From positions 1,116,001-1,180,000 of the forward strand of contig OX337242.1 of NCBI GenBank assembly GCA_946965045.2: DNA of 64,000 nt. Reading direction: 5' to 3'. The notes under the pieces are model-generated. The model was not told where the DNA came from. It did not search any database and saw nothing but the letters and a program-made list of their open reading frames with translations. The translations under genes and the position numbers were made by a program. The stretch comes from Epithemia pelagica. Its lineage: Eukaryota > Bacillariophyta > Bacillariophyceae > Surirellales > Surirellaceae. Positions 22,501-34,900 of the stretch are shown here, one piece after another (the stretch's first letter is position 1; each line of letters opens with the position of its first letter).

Positions 22501-22672
22501 TTGTTGTTGTTCGTCTTCTTGTAACATCCAGTGTTGAGGGCACGGTGAGAAATGTTGCGGTAGGCACTTTTCGCAGTTGTTGTGTCGTTGTCGGGACAAA
22601 AGCACTCGTGGAACAGCCGACCCCCAACAAGAGGAGGCAAGGCAACAGCACCGCCACGGTAGACAATGTCAT
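19503..22672 (-). CDS. plastid FIST-domain protein fused to an altered indole-3-glycerol-phosphate synthase domain
   Basis: Join of 19503-21660 and 21750-22672; intron 21661-21749 (89 nt, GTATGT...ATAG) with junction FYFPG-S-QIFGGISST. Product about 1026 residues. The ATG at 22672 starts a signal peptide (STVAVLLPCLLLLGVGCSTSA) with a textbook SA|FVP plastid cleavage site. Residues about 110-625 are FIST_N plus FIST_C, a sensory ligand-binding fold (VFASGYST, LVGSSVAGCI, GGISST, FRVFQVAS, VPCIVGFFGNG), interrupted by a Glu-rich insert near residue 400. After an Ala/Glu-rich linker, residues about 690-1026 resemble TrpC (IGPS): PECKR, YPYQLYKLRLAGADAV, SNRDM, LVEGR, GASGCIVGGGL. Catalytic Glu and Lys of ECK, Asn and the late Glu are kept, but the Lys of the RKDF motif is Ser (ASDL) and the Glu of LVEVH is Cys (LACVN). 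It is therefore probably not a working IGPS. No comparable characterised fusion is known to me. Confidence 0.88.
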
Positions 22673-23115
22673 GGTTTTCGAACCAAAGGACAGTTGACGG
22701 TTGCTCTCAAGAGACGTCCTTGAATATATATTGTGTGCAAGGCACAAAAAATGGGACGAGAATGTCGTCATCGTCGTAGAAATTAATTGCGTCGCTTTTG
22801 AGTCGCTGGGTGTCATTTGTTTGTGTCACGAGTCACGACCTGTGTCTCAATACAAGTGTCACAAATCACATCGAAGTGCAATAGAGGGGAGACCATGAAT
22901 GACAATGGCAGGACTACGGCGTCGCTTAGAACCTAAGAAAGGCCTAGTGTAACTGCAGAACTGATTGGGTGTTGGTTTTTGGTTTTTGTACCTATTAATC
23001 ACATCATTTTGGTCTTACTACTCTGTTTTGGAACATGTAAACGAATATTGGTTTCTTTGGTTTTCAATCAAGTTGTCGGTGTGGCCTAACAAGGACCTAT
23101 TGTCCCTTGGAGGGC
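22673..23115. other. intergenic, 443 bp
   Basis: Holds the promoter of the FIST fusion gene and the 3' UTR of the SLC4 gene; nothing else is seen. Confidence 0.5.
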
Positions 23116-25159
23116 TCACTCATCGGAAAGCGGATCGGATCCAGAGTCTTCTTCTTCTTCGCTCATTTCCAGCTTGTCATTGGATTCGATATCGGCAGCA
23201 AACCGTAAGGAATTCATGGCTCTTCGTTTCTTGCTGACCCATTCACCAATGTCTTCGTCATCCCCATCCAACAAGAGCAACTCCCATCCTTCCAAAAAGC
23301 GGGGCAACAAGTAGAGACGACCGGGAATACACAGCAAGGTCATGAAGGGAAAGACAATGGAAATGGCTGGCATGTTTTGCACGAAAAAGACCAATCCAAA
23401 AAAGACCAATTGCAACACCGTATACAAGTGAACCTTGGGCTTGTCCATGTACCGGTTAAAGACAGTATCAGGATATCGACTGGGCTGTTGCAACCGCAAT
23501 AAGATGCGGTTCCAGAATTGCATGGCAGGCAGAGCGGAAAGACCCATGAACAAAAAGACACCGTACAACACAGGCATGGGCAAGAGTTGCAACACCTTGA
23601 GGACCAAGAGGGACAAACCGACCATGAGGTGCGAAAAGAACATGGTCAATCGAGTTTCCTGGACGGAGATGATCTTGCCGTCCTTGTCCTTTTCGGCCAA
23701 ACTGTTGAGATGGATAATGCAGGGAACCGTGGTGGCGACCAACCAGGGAAGTCCAAGGCATCCATTGACAAAGTTGAAGAGACCACTCAAGCACAAATCA
23801 TAGTTGTATGCTTCGCCGTGTTTCAAGTTGTGACTTTTGTGGTTGATCAAATGCCAGGTAATTCTATAACACAGGGGAAAACACAAGAGCAGCAGCACAC
23901 ATGTGAGTGATGGGAGACTTGCACGGTTCCACCGAGCTCTCTGCTTGTGTGAACGTACCCATTGTCGAGGAAACAAAGCAAAAAGGCACCGAGAGCAGGG
24001 GCAGCAGTCACAATAGGAACCCATCCCTTGCCGTTCAAATCGGAGAAATCGACAAACCAGGAACGAGCACCGGCTACTTCGGCCTGATCGGGACAGTCGT
24101 CCGGAAAGAAGGTGAGACAAGTACTGTCACAGCACTGGTACGTCGGTTCAAAGCGGTCTGGGACGTTGAGCTGTTCTGTTTCAATGCTGGGGAACAAGAA
24201 CTCTTTGACCACGGTTGCAATCAAGACCGAAAGGGTCACGGCAAAGTCATGGATCGAGGTACGGACACCTTGGTTGCAAAAGAAGGAAGAAGTCTTGAAG
24301 CTTCGGAAAAAGAAGATGAGAGCTGTTGTACCGAAACCGAGAAGCGTACTCAACAAGGCCACTTCGAGGTAGTTGTTATCTTCATCGTCGATGTAATCTT
24401 CGTGTGACTTGTGGTTGGGGTCAAAGTATCGCAAGATACCAACTTGGGAGAATGGATCACCCACCGCATCCAACACAAAGATACTGACAATCAAGAGGGC
24501 AAAAATCTCGTCCGTGAATCGAGTGGCCAGACGTACGACGCGAGTCAAGTCAAAGAAACCGGCCATGACACAGTAGAACAGGAGCCAGCATGACGTCCAG
24601 GCATTGAAGGTCAAGTAAGGGACGTCAATACTGTCGGCAATACGAATGACGGCCTTGGTAAAGGCAAGCACAGGTCCAGTGGAACCAATGATGCACTGCA
24701 ATCAAAAGACGTGTGCAACTTGTGTGTTAGAATGATTGATGACCAAAAGGCTACCCTCAACGACGTCGAACTTACCATGGGCATGCCTCCAATCATACTG
24801 TAAGCGACACCAACCCATGTCGTGGCCAAAATGGTTTCGACGGCTCCAATCCGATTATCCGTTTCCTTTCCGTACACGGCTCCAAAGGTGAGAGTGGGCG
24901 CAATGACGGAAATGAACATGAGCAAGGTGACGGCAATGGTCTTTTGGTTAAAGTTGGTAACCTCCTTGAACCAGTGGGTTCCGACAGTTCGCTTGAAATC
25001 GTTAATGATTCCGATACCCCATCCTTGGGCTTCGTCCATGTGCACCTGCCCGGCTCCTTCGACCAAGTCGGCGTTGGAGACAGGGCCTCTGTTCTTCTCG
25101 ATCGAGGTTACAACCGTCTGGTCTTCCATGTTTTTCTGGTCCTTCGTGCTGTCCGTCAT
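23116..25159 (-). CDS. SLC4-family bicarbonate transporter
   Basis: Join of 23116-23863, 23959-24695 and 24776-25159; introns 23864-23958 (95 nt) and 24696-24775 (80 nt), both GT-AG. Junctions restore GGMPM|CIIGSTGP and FLDNG|ITWHLINHK, both core SLC4 signatures. Product 622 residues from the ATG at 25159. It carries a short N-terminus (no large band-3 cytoplasmic domain), about 12-14 membrane segments, the AYNYDLCLSGLFNFVNGCLGLPW loop, a Cys-rich extracytoplasmic loop (YQCCDSTCLTFFPDDC) and an acidic cytoplasmic tail. In diatoms SLC4 proteins import HCO3- for the CO2-concentrating mechanism, at the plasma membrane or plastid envelope; no plastid signal is seen, so plasma membrane is likely. 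ACGTCA at 25434-25439 lies 275 bp upstream. Confidence 0.95.
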
Positions 25160-27380
25160 GATGGAGAGATGAGCTTATCGAATTTACTGGCAACGTGCGA
25201 CCGATCGAAATTATGAGACCAAATGAATCCAACCATTTTCGCGTTGGATTCGGATTTGGAGAGGCTGACACCTGCCTTGTCTGACGATACAGATCAGGAA
25301 ACTGCAAAAGGCGGATGAAGGGTGCGGGGTTGGGGGAAAAAGAAGACAAGTTTCCGAGCCACAATCAAACGTGATGGATGATGATGATTGATACACCATG
25401 TCCAAAGTTCAAAGCGAACTGGCCCCTAGGAGAACGTCACAGACCATATCCACCTTGTCTTTGTCTTTCTCTTTTCTCTCGTGTCTCCGTTCCAAGATAA
25501 TTTACTTCGTTTCTTGTCCTTGGCATTATACCAACGTACTCGTGTTCAGGGTCGGATCCAGAGACCAAAGAGAAACTCAAGTACAATTCTGGGTCAAGCC
25601 CGCTTGACTTTGACACCTGACACTCACAGCTGATAAGGAAAGGTGTAGGTGAAGACAGGCCTTTTCTGTTCAAGTTTCCGCCGAAAAGTTACCATGAGCG
25701 AGCATCGAGCATCCTGTCGAGGTCGAGTGTCGACTATCCTTTCTCTCGAGCAAGGTGCAAGGTGCAAACTTTGATTTCCTGGAACGATGTTTCTTTTTTA
25801 TTGGGTCGGAGACAGGTGCCATCGCTGTTTGCTCTTGGTCTTCCTTGAGGTTGTAAGTGTCCCGCCTCGTTGTGTGTATTATTATTTTTTATTTTTTGTC
25901 ATTGTCCGGTTCCTTTCTGTATTCCGAATTCCGAATACATCACTCTCATTTTTCTTTCTTCGGATACTCCCTCATAGACCTCTGAATTTTATTATCTTGA
26001 GATAAGTATATCCGTATCTTCTGATTGAAGCTGGGGTGTAGTGGTTCCATTTCTGATGACGTCATGATTCACGGGAAAATCTGTCGGATGTCTGATTGGC
26101 TCGGAACTCGGAAAGGAACAATGAAAGCACGCGTACCGTCTCGCCTTCCTTTCTCTTTTCACCGCCGTCTCACAATCTTTACCTTGTGTTCTTGGGCGTG
26201 AGCTATGACTCCTCTCCTCGATGCAAACAAGGCAATCCAAAATCGAAGGCGAGCAGAGAAAGGTCCAGGGAGACGAGTGAGATTGTTTCCCAGATATGTA
26301 TCATTCTAGGTAGAAGATTGCGCAGATGACGGTTCCACCATGGATGCACGTTTTCGGTCTCTAGTTCAAGGTACAATCAATTCTTGCAATGCCATTTCTA
26401 TTGCATCAACCAGGAGAAAAACACTTCTCGCTTCGTCGACTTTCTAGCGAGCATGTGGAGATGTGGAGTATCCATAAAGGATAGTTGTACATCAGCCCAA
26501 TGGCAATTAGAAAGATGGCTCCCCCCTCTAGTGACTTTATGAAATTATCACCATGTCACATGAACGATAATGGTTGTTGTTTGATGGCTCGACGAAAAGA
26601 TTCCATCCTCCAACCATTTCGCTAAAAAGCGTGATACCAGTCAGTCCGGTAGCGATCAGGACAAGAAACCATAATGTGCTTCTTAGCGGCTCCTACAGGA
26701 ATTGGGGGGGGGGGGGGTGGTAGACTCGGCGCTTCTTCGATATACATGAAACAGACGGGGTCAAAACGAGAGTGACCGGGGTACAATTCCGTTGATCGCC
26801 ATCATGGAGCTTTCCGTCTCTACTCGTAGCTCTTGTCTGTGCGACTGTAAGGGTGTTTGGAAATACAGGATGGCCAAACAGTTGGTTGCCAAAAGCGTAA
26901 TGTGGCTGGCACATAGACTCGACGACTTGAAGTGCAAACCGCCTGGATCGCGACTTTGCCCCGCCCTTATGGCATCCGCCAACAGGAATGACCAATTGGA
27001 GCTTCAGACTACGAATGCATGGAAGATACTGTTTTGAAAAATCTTCAATTTAGCGGGCAGACCCAATCAGGATATCGTTTGAGAAAGACAAGCGATTAAA
27101 AGTCCTTTCTGTTTCGCAGAAATAGAGTCTTTTGCTTCTTCTTTGTACTTTACTTGGTTGAAGAGACTTGTACGACGCTGCTCAAGTTGCGAAAAATTAT
27201 ACAATCTGTTGCTAACGTTACAAAGAAAGCTACATCAAAGAATATTCCAATGGTCCATTTCATATCCAATCCCACCATTTGTTGCGTACTTGTGATTGTC
27301 GCCTTGGCAAATGTGAAGTTGAGGGTCTCAGAATGACAAAAAATCACCGTGAACACTGTCGATCAGCGAGTGCAGTGTTT
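25160..27380. other. long intergenic region without a recognised gene
   Basis: 2.2 kb between the SLC4 promoter and the 3' end of the small membrane protein gene. Short frames exist on both strands but none has motifs or convincing composition. It contains ACGTCA at 25434-25439, TGACGTCA at 26057-26064 and a run of 14 G at 26704-26717. A non-coding RNA or a multi-exon gene with small exons cannot be excluded. Confidence 0.5.
26704..26717 (+). repeat. homopolymer run of 14 G
   Basis: Fourteen consecutive G, followed after one T by GGTGG. It is the only long G homopolymer in the window and prone to length errors in sequencing. Confidence 0.9.
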
Positions 27381-27929
27381 TTAACTGGACGCTGTGGAGG
27401 TAGCTCTCGATGTCAGTGATGTTGTTACGGGAGGCCGTAGGTGGATAATGTTTCGCACGGGCACGAGGGACAAGGAGGGCAAGGCGGCTCCTCCACTGGG
27501 AAAGCCTCCCCGATCAGCCGGTCGGACATTGGGGTCAATGCCCTGGGCCGCTTGCGTCGTGTCATAAATGCACTTTTCCATGGCCAAGGTGAAAAAGGGC
27601 AAGGCCAGCAATCCGTACACGCCCACAGGAGATTTCACCACGGCTTGTACCACGTGTCCAGTCCACCCGCGACTGTGAATGTACCCAAAGGCCGTAATGG
27701 GGACCATGGAACATCCAAATGAGACGAGCCATTCCAATCCAGTGCGGTCTTCGTCATCACCACCTTGGACGACTCCTGTTTGGTTCGACGACGTGTGGTG
27801 GACTGGCGTCCTAGCAGCGGGAGTGTTGTTGTTGTCGGTCATGGTCGTTGTCGAATTGTGAAATCGTATGTGTGGCTTCGTCCATGACGTGTCATAAGCG
27901 ACTGAGGAGAGACTCATCCGCCGCGGCAT
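27381..27929 (-). CDS. small membrane protein, hypothetical
   Basis: About 182 residues from the ATG at 27929; ATGs at 27917 and 27842 (MTDNNN) are alternatives, the last giving 153 residues without the basic N-terminal extension. Two hydrophobic segments are visible: WLVSFGCSMVPITAFGYIHS and SPVGVYGLLALPFFTLAME, separated by about 17 residues. A short FPSGGAALPSLSLVPV segment follows, then a Ser/Thr-rich tail. The family is not recognised. It is divergent from glycine decarboxylase with only 275 bp between the starts, so the two may be co-regulated; a mitochondrial membrane location would fit the extended N-terminus but is inference. Confidence 0.6.
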   Translation of the reverse strand: MPRRMSLSSVAYDTSWTKPHIRFHNSTTTMTDNNNTPAARTPVHHTSSNQTGVVQGGDDEDRTGLEWLVSFGCSMVPITAFGYIHSRGWTGHVVQAVVKSPVGVYGLLALPFFTLAMEKCIYDTTQAAQGIDPNVRPADRGGFPSGGAALPSLSLVPVRNIIHLRPPVTTSLTSRATSTASS

Positions 27930-28204
27930 TCGGGGAGACACTGTGACGTGGTTGCGCGGAAGGAAGACAGATGGTGCTACGTCATAGTCCGATATCCAAC
28001 GTCATGTAGGTGTTCCCCCGAGGAGACGAGTCCCTTTTCACTTTCACGGACCACCGCACAAGCGTTCGCCAAGCGTCCAATGGATTTTATGTTTCCTGCA
28101 CCACATTCTTTGCCCCACATCACATTTTTCGCTCTCTGGGTGACTGTGATCGTAGCAGTGCAAAGCACAAGAACTGTAGTATATAATCCATCCCCATCCT
28201 TATC
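27930..28204. promoter_or_regulatory. divergent promoter with three TGACGT/ACGTCA boxes
   Basis: TGACGT at 27944-27949, ACGTCA at 27979-27984 and 27999-28004 lie between the divergent starts of the small membrane protein and glycine decarboxylase. TGACGT-core boxes are the CO2/cAMP-responsive elements described in diatom carbonic anhydrase promoters and bound by bZIP factors. Function here is inferred from the motif only. Confidence 0.5.
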
Positions 28205-31200
28205 ATGCAGCGATCGATTGTCAGCAAAAAGTTGTTGTCGTTGCCGTCTTCCCTATGGTTGCGCCGCCAGCAACCAAGCCTTTCGGCAGTGGCCGCTGCT
28301 CGATCCTTTCGTTCTTCGGCCGTATGCACCGATGCCTTGGACATGGTCGATACCTTTCCCCGCCGTCATGGTAAGTCGTTCTCCATTAGGGTTTTCCACA
28401 TGATGTCATGTTGACGTCATCCTGTTCCGCGTACAGTTCTACGCACGACTCAGTACTGGCGCGCTTCGCGGTACTCAGATCGGGGTACGTGTTTTCTATC
28501 CCTAATGGGAGAGAAACCTGAAAATTCTCGAACATGGGTGCGATTGTGATGGATGGGATGCCACCATGATGATGTGAATGATGGATGGATTGATGGATTC
28601 GATGATTTACTGTTCTCTTCTCATGTCTGTATGATATTCCTTTCCTTGTGTGCGCTTTGTTTGTTGTTTGATTGTTCCAATGCCACCGTTTCGATGCATC
28701 AGTGGGTCCCACTCAGGAGGACGCCCAATCCATGTTGGCGACCATTGGGTTCCAAAACTTTGATGAGCTCATTCAATCTACTGTTCCGGCCCAGATTCTC
28801 ACGAGCAAGGAATTGGAAATGGAACCCGCCCGCACCGAGTCCGAGGCCTTGAACCGAATCCGTGAGTACGCCTCCCAAAACAAGGTGATGAAATCCTACA
28901 TTGGAGCGGGCTACTACGACACGCAAGTGCCGCCCGTGATTTTGCGCAACATGTTGGAAAACCCTGGTTGGTACACAGCCTACACTCCCTACCAAGCCGA
29001 AATTTCCCAAGGACGTTTGGAAATGTTGCTCAATTTCCAAACCTTGGTGGTCGATTTGACGGGTTTGCCCATGGCCGTGGCCTCCTTGTTGGATGAATCC
29101 ACGGCGGCGGCCGAAGCCATGCAAATGACCTTTGCCCTAAAGGGGAAAAAGAATAAGAAAAACAAGTTCTTTGTCAGCCAGGATGTGCACCCGCAAACAA
29201 TAGGATTGATTGAAACCCGTGCGGGCGCCATTGGCATTGAGGTGGTTGTGGGAGATCACAGCCAGGCCAACTTTTCCGCCGGTGACCATTGCGGTGCCCT
29301 GGTTCAATATCCCAACACCTATGGTGCTGTCGAATCGTCTGGGGAGTCGTACGAATCCTTTACCAAACGCGTCCATGAAGGAGGCGCCATGGTGATTGCC
29401 GCCACGGATTTGTTGGCCTTGACCAAACTGGCTCCTCCGTCCTCGTGGGGTGCCGACATTGCCGTGGGATCGGCCCAACGGTTTGGTGTCCCCATGGGCT
29501 TTGGAGGACCGCATGCCGGATTCTTGAGTACGTCGGATGAATATTCGCGGAAAATGCCCGGTCGTATCATTGGTGTCACGGTGGATGCCAATGGCAAACC
29601 CTGTCTGCGCATGGCCATGCAAACTCGGGAACAACACATTCGTCGGGACAAGGCCACCTCCAACATTTGTACGGCTCAGGCTCTGCTGGCCAACATGGCT
29701 GCCTCCTATGCCATTTATCATGGACCCAAGGGCTTGTTGGACATTGCCGGTCGTGTGCATGGATTGGCCCGTGTGGCCCACCGAGAATTGGCCACTGCCG
29801 GCTTTTCCGTCTTGGAGGGACCCTTTTTTGATACCTTTACGGTCGACGTTTCTTCCAAGGGAATGACTGCGGCACAAGTTCAGGCGGGTGCCGTCAGTGT
29901 CGACGCCAATGTCCGTGTGATTGACGACAAGACGGTTGGTATTAGCATGGGCGAAGGCATTACTCGTGAAAATGTCCAACAGCTCTTGGCCAGTGCCTTC
30001 CAAGTTTCTTCTCCGGACATGTCGGCGGATGAATCCGTTACCCAAGTGGACGAATCTTGCCGTCGCCAAGGGGATATTTTGACTCACCCCATTTTTAGCA
30101 TGCATCATTCGGAAACCCAAATGTTGCGATACCTCAAGACCTTGGAGAACCGGGACTTGGCCTTGAATCATTCCATGATTTCCTTGGGTTCCTGTACCAT
30201 GAAATTGAATGCCACGAGTGAAATGATCCCCGTCACGTGGCCCGAATTTTGTGACATTCATCCCTTTGCGCCCCATGATCAAGTCGTCGGATACCATGAA
30301 ATGATTGAAGATCTCAACAAAGACTTGTCGGAAATCACGGGGTTTGCCGCCGTCAGTGCCCAACCCAACTCGGGTGCCACGGGAGAATATGCGGGTCTTT
30401 TGGCCATTAAGGACTACTTGGTTTCGATTGGTCAAGGACATCGCAATATCTGTCTCATTCCCAAGTCAGCCCACGGTACCAACCCCGCCAGTGCCGTCAT
30501 GGCGGGGCTCAAGGTTGTGGTCGTGGAGAATGACGAGAATGGCAACGTGGACTTTGACGATTTGACGGCCAAAATTACCAAGCACAAGGACAACCTTGCG
30601 GCCTTTATGGTGACGTACCCATCCACATTTGGAGTGTTTGAAGAACGAATTGTCGACATTTGCGATGCCATTCACGAGGCTGGTGGTCAAGTGTACATGG
30701 ACGGTGCCAACATGAACGCCCAGGTTGGTTTGACCAGTCCCGGGTTGATTGGGGCCGACGTGTGTCACTTGAATCTTCACAAGACCTTTTGCATCCCCCA
30801 TGGTGGCGGTGGCCCCGGTGTGGGTTCCATTGGTGTCCGGGAACACTTGGCGCCCTTCTTGCCCGGCCACGTGGTGGACCCGGAAGCTTCGGGGAAACTG
30901 TGTGGTGCCGAGATTTGTGTTCCCAAAACAAGTGGTGCGGTAGCCGGAGCGCCGTTTGGATCTGCGGCCATTCTTCCAATTTCGTGGATGTACATTAAAA
31001 TGTTGGGTGCCGAAGGTCTGAAATCCGCTACGGCCAATGCTATTTTGAACGCTAACTACATGGCTGCTCGCCTCAACGGAGCCTTTGATGTGCTCTTTAC
31101 TGGTACCAACGGACATTGCGCTCATGAGTTCATCTTGGACCTCCGTCCACTCAAGGCTTCCACGGGCGTTACCGAAGAGGATGTGGCCAAGCGATTGCAA

Positions 31201-31599
31201 GATTATGGATTCCATTCTCCCACCATGTCTTGGCCTGTCGCTGGTACATTGATGGTGGAACCCACAGAATCCGAAGATTTGGCCGAATTGGACCGCTTCT
31301 GTGATGCCATGCTCAGTATCCGTGCCGAAATTGACGATGTAGGAAGTGGTCGTGTCGCCTTGGAAGATTCGCCTCTGCGGAATGCTCCTCATACCATGGA
31401 TGATTTGGTGGCCGAGAAATGGGACCGGGCCTACACGCGGGAAGTGGGAGTGTACCCCGCACCATGGATCCGAGCAAACAAGTTTTGGCCCGCCTGCGGA
31501 CGCGTCGACAATGTCTATGGTGACCGCAACCTTGTCTGTACATGCCCACCACTAGAGGCCTACGAAGATGATGATGACAGTAAGACCTTGGCAGCATAA
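28205..31599 (+). CDS. GLDC: glycine decarboxylase P-protein, mitochondrial
   Basis: Join of 28205-28370 and 28703-31599; intron 28371-28702 (332 nt, GTAAGT...TCAG) with junction [16 protein letters not shown], the conserved start of P-proteins. Product 1020 residues. The N-terminus ([21 protein letters not shown]) is a mitochondrial presequence. Both halves of the fused eukaryotic P-protein are present, and the PLP lysine lies in LHKTF (Lys749, codon 30781-30783) followed by the GGGGPG loop. It decarboxylates glycine in the glycine cleavage system and transfers the aminomethyl group to H-protein, essential for photorespiratory glycine use and one-carbon metabolism. The first intron contains a full TGACGTCA (28412-28419), in addition to the boxes in the promoter. 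Confidence 0.97.
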
Positions 31600-31904
31600 T
31601 TTTCCCACTATATTATAGCAATAATAATACAAGTGTCTGTTTTATATTCACGGGACTTTTCAAAGAGACTCTTATACCATGAGTCCTCACATTGGTGATG
31701 TAGAGTTCCCGTAGTTTGGTTACCATGCTCGTTAAGGAGTCCAGGTCAATGAGACAAGTACAAGTGCGCAGTTTCTGTCATTAACAGGCTTCACCCCTCT
31801 ACCAAGAGTCTTGTTGACAACCTTCGCACCACCAAAGATGAATGGAAATTCAGTTCTCATTGTGCAGGTCCCCAACACTGAAGGGGTAAATGAGTTCCAC
31901 GGTC
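31600..31904. other. convergent 3' flanks, 305 bp
   Basis: Between the ends of the glycine decarboxylase and primase genes. AT-rich start, no gene. Confidence 0.5.
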
Positions 31905-34900
31905 TCAATTTAGCCAATCTCCCCAGTCTCGGTCCATACGATCAAGCTCTTCCTCCAATGAGGGTTCGTCTGGATCGCCTGGTTCGTCGTCGACTAATTG
32001 AGGACGAGGTCTCGCTTGTCCACTCCCCGTATTTTTTGGTCGACCTTGTCGCTGTTGCCATGAGGCCCCCGCTGTCGACTTTTCGGGGCGGTCCCAGACA
32101 AACGAGTCATCACACCATTCCCCCCATGTCTCATGGATTCGCTGAAATGTGATTTCATATGGTTCTTCATTCGCATTCGCAAATCGGGATGTTGACCCGT
32201 CATGTTCGCCATAGTTGTGGTGGCTCATTTCACAAACAAAGGCTTCTATTTCGGACAGCATCTTTGCGCGTTGCGACGTAGAAATACGACCTTCAACTTT
32301 CAAGGCATTATTAGCATCAAGGGCCAATGCTGACGTACGATGGCGCATTTCGTCGACCGACCGTAGCCGCTGTGTCACTTCATTCAATTTGTTAACATTT
32401 TCTTTGAATAATGACAGCAGATCAGCTTTGTCCGAGAGGGAATCGTTGTGATCTTCCTCGGATACTCCGGAATCCATTTTCTTTGACAGATTCAACAGTT
32501 GTTGTTGAATGAATTCTGATTCCCGCCGAGCTGAGACCCAACTCATTTCCCCCAGCAACCCTCGTAGATTGTATTCCATATGTGTCGGTGAAGAAGATGA
32601 CGAGGACAGTTCTTCTTCCATGGTTGACAACTCTGCAAACAAATTGTCCAACAAACCCGGTGCATCATAATCGCTGAAAGATGTAGGAGGAAACGATGGG
32701 TCACCCAAGCCATAAGTATCCCAGGAAGATGACGCAAATGCACCCGGTGGAGCATCGTTTCGAGTGGATAGTAGGCGACGAACCGCCGCTGGTTTCCTCG
32801 CTCCAGCAGAGTCAAGCTGTCGATTATCTTCCAGAACGAGCACGTGAAAGAGCCATTTCTTCTCCTTGGAACTCCATTGAAAGTCTTGGAAGCCGTCCTC
32901 TAAGTTACTCACAGTGCCGACAGCTTGCTTTCCCAAACACCATTTTAGGACAAAGGCACGCGCCGGAGGATACAAAATGAGCTCTCGAAGCAAGGCGTCT
33001 TCGACAACCCATGCCACAGAATCCGTGTCCCGTTCCGCCAAGATGCCAACACCCTTCTCAAAAATTTTAGCCGGATCTTCCTTAATTGTGATATCCCCAG
33101 TGTAGCCAACAGCTTTAGCCTCGTCTGTCAAGAACTTTTTGCCATGATATTCGTTAGAGTTGAAAAAGACGGGACGGAATCTGTTGTAGTTATTGCTCTT
33201 GCCCCAACGGTTCTGTGGAAGGTTATTGTGTCTGTTTTTCCATGAGACCGCGGAAGCTACCGTCTTTGGTATAAGCATAAGATCTAGGTTGTCGGATTGA
33301 CCGCTGCCTCTACGCTTTCGTTGTTTCTCAGGAATTGTAGATTCCACCCATTCTCGATCATATTGGTTCGCAAATTTGAGCCCTGAATAATGTGGAGTGA
33401 GGGACGGCTCTGGTGGTTTTTGTTGCTTTCGCCCCTTGGGTTTTCTGCCGGCAAGAGCTTTTGTTTGGTTGGTTGTCGGTCGAATTCTTTTCACCAACGG
33501 CAAAGTATTAGTGTCTCGCGCAACTCTTGGAACACGACGACCAGTGGGAGACACAATCATTTTGTTTTCACTCTGTGCAACTTTTGCCGAACGCATAGGA
33601 ATATCAGGTTTACCTGCCGCTTGGGTACGATGAAGCATCGCTTCCAACGACATGGTTCCTGTTTTGATGTTCCGAATCGAACGATTCGTCACTTCTGGTT
33701 TGCTATGGTTGGTGCTGGCACTTCGTGTACCTTCTATTCGTGAGGCCAAATCCAAAAGGTCAGATGCCACTTCTTCTTGAAGCATTGCTGTCGGTGAGGA
33801 CAAAGACGCCAGCAAAGACATGGTCTCATCAGTCGTTGCCCTGGACTGCGACGATGACAAGGATGACGTGTTGGTGGTCGTAGTCTCGGTTGTGTTTGGT
33901 GCCAAGATCGCTACCAAGGCCTCAGCGGCAAAGTTGGCCAAATGGGAACGTTCCTTTGGTTCCTGTTGATCGGACAACAAGGCAGCAACTTGATAAAAGA
34001 TGCGACTGACTGCTTCTCTCCTTTGTTGTGGTTTGTTCTTTTGCTTGCTCATCTGAGACGTGTTCTTCGAAACGGAAGTATTGCTTGTCAGAGCTTGTTT
34101 GGACTCCATGTCCTTCAGAGTTGAAGCAAACACGGTAAGCATTCGTTGAACATACCATTCCGTCCAGGGGATGGCGGAATCGAATAGTTGTGCCCGGACA
34201 CTTTCTTCCACAAACGCTTTGCGACGTTCTGCGTTTTGCTTCTCCTCCAATGGATCCAAGGGTTGCCCTTTCTTTTTCTTTTTGGCTTTTTTCTGTTTTT
34301 CTTTTTCTTCCTGTTGGGCGCATTCCTGTTGCAGGTGTTCCACCAATGCAGCCGGGTCAGAGAAATTGCCATCCATTTGGGCCACACGAAATTCAATGCG
34401 TCCATGGAAGGGCGTCGATGAGGATGATGAATCATCCAAAGGGAAAGCCGTCGCAGGAGAATACTTTGCCATGACTTGGGACAACATGCCATCTCGACAC
34501 AATCGTTCCGTTGCGGCTTGACCCGCTTCATCTTGATCCAAACACAAAACAATGACATGGGTATCTCTACTAAACCCGTATTCCTTCTTTTGTGTGGACA
34601 GGACACTCTCAGCCGCCTGCTCAAGCTGCGTCAAGGAAATGGAAGTTCCCATGGTAGCAACGACCCGTTCCATTCCTGCCGATGCCAAGGAGATGGCATC
34701 CAAGTATCCTTCCACTATTACCAATGGGTCATCCAAGGTGCTGCTCTTGTTCGTGTATCTGTCCTGCAAAACTGACGGTGAATTCGTGCCATCCTTACGG
34801 CGTGCCTGGTCCATGGATCGTATGAAATGTTGACCAAAGAGAAGTTGCTGTTTATGAAACACGAGGGTTTCTGGGCTGTTGAGATATTTGGGAGCTTGAA

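Noticed and set aside
26704-26717. G14 run as telomeric or G-quadruplex element
   Set aside because: Single homopolymer without repeat units or neighbouring G-tracts; no support for telomere or a defined quadruplex.
29137-30441. 434-codon minus-strand frame inside glycine decarboxylase
   Set aside because: Antisense shadow of a highly biased coding region; the plus strand encodes a conserved enzyme throughout.
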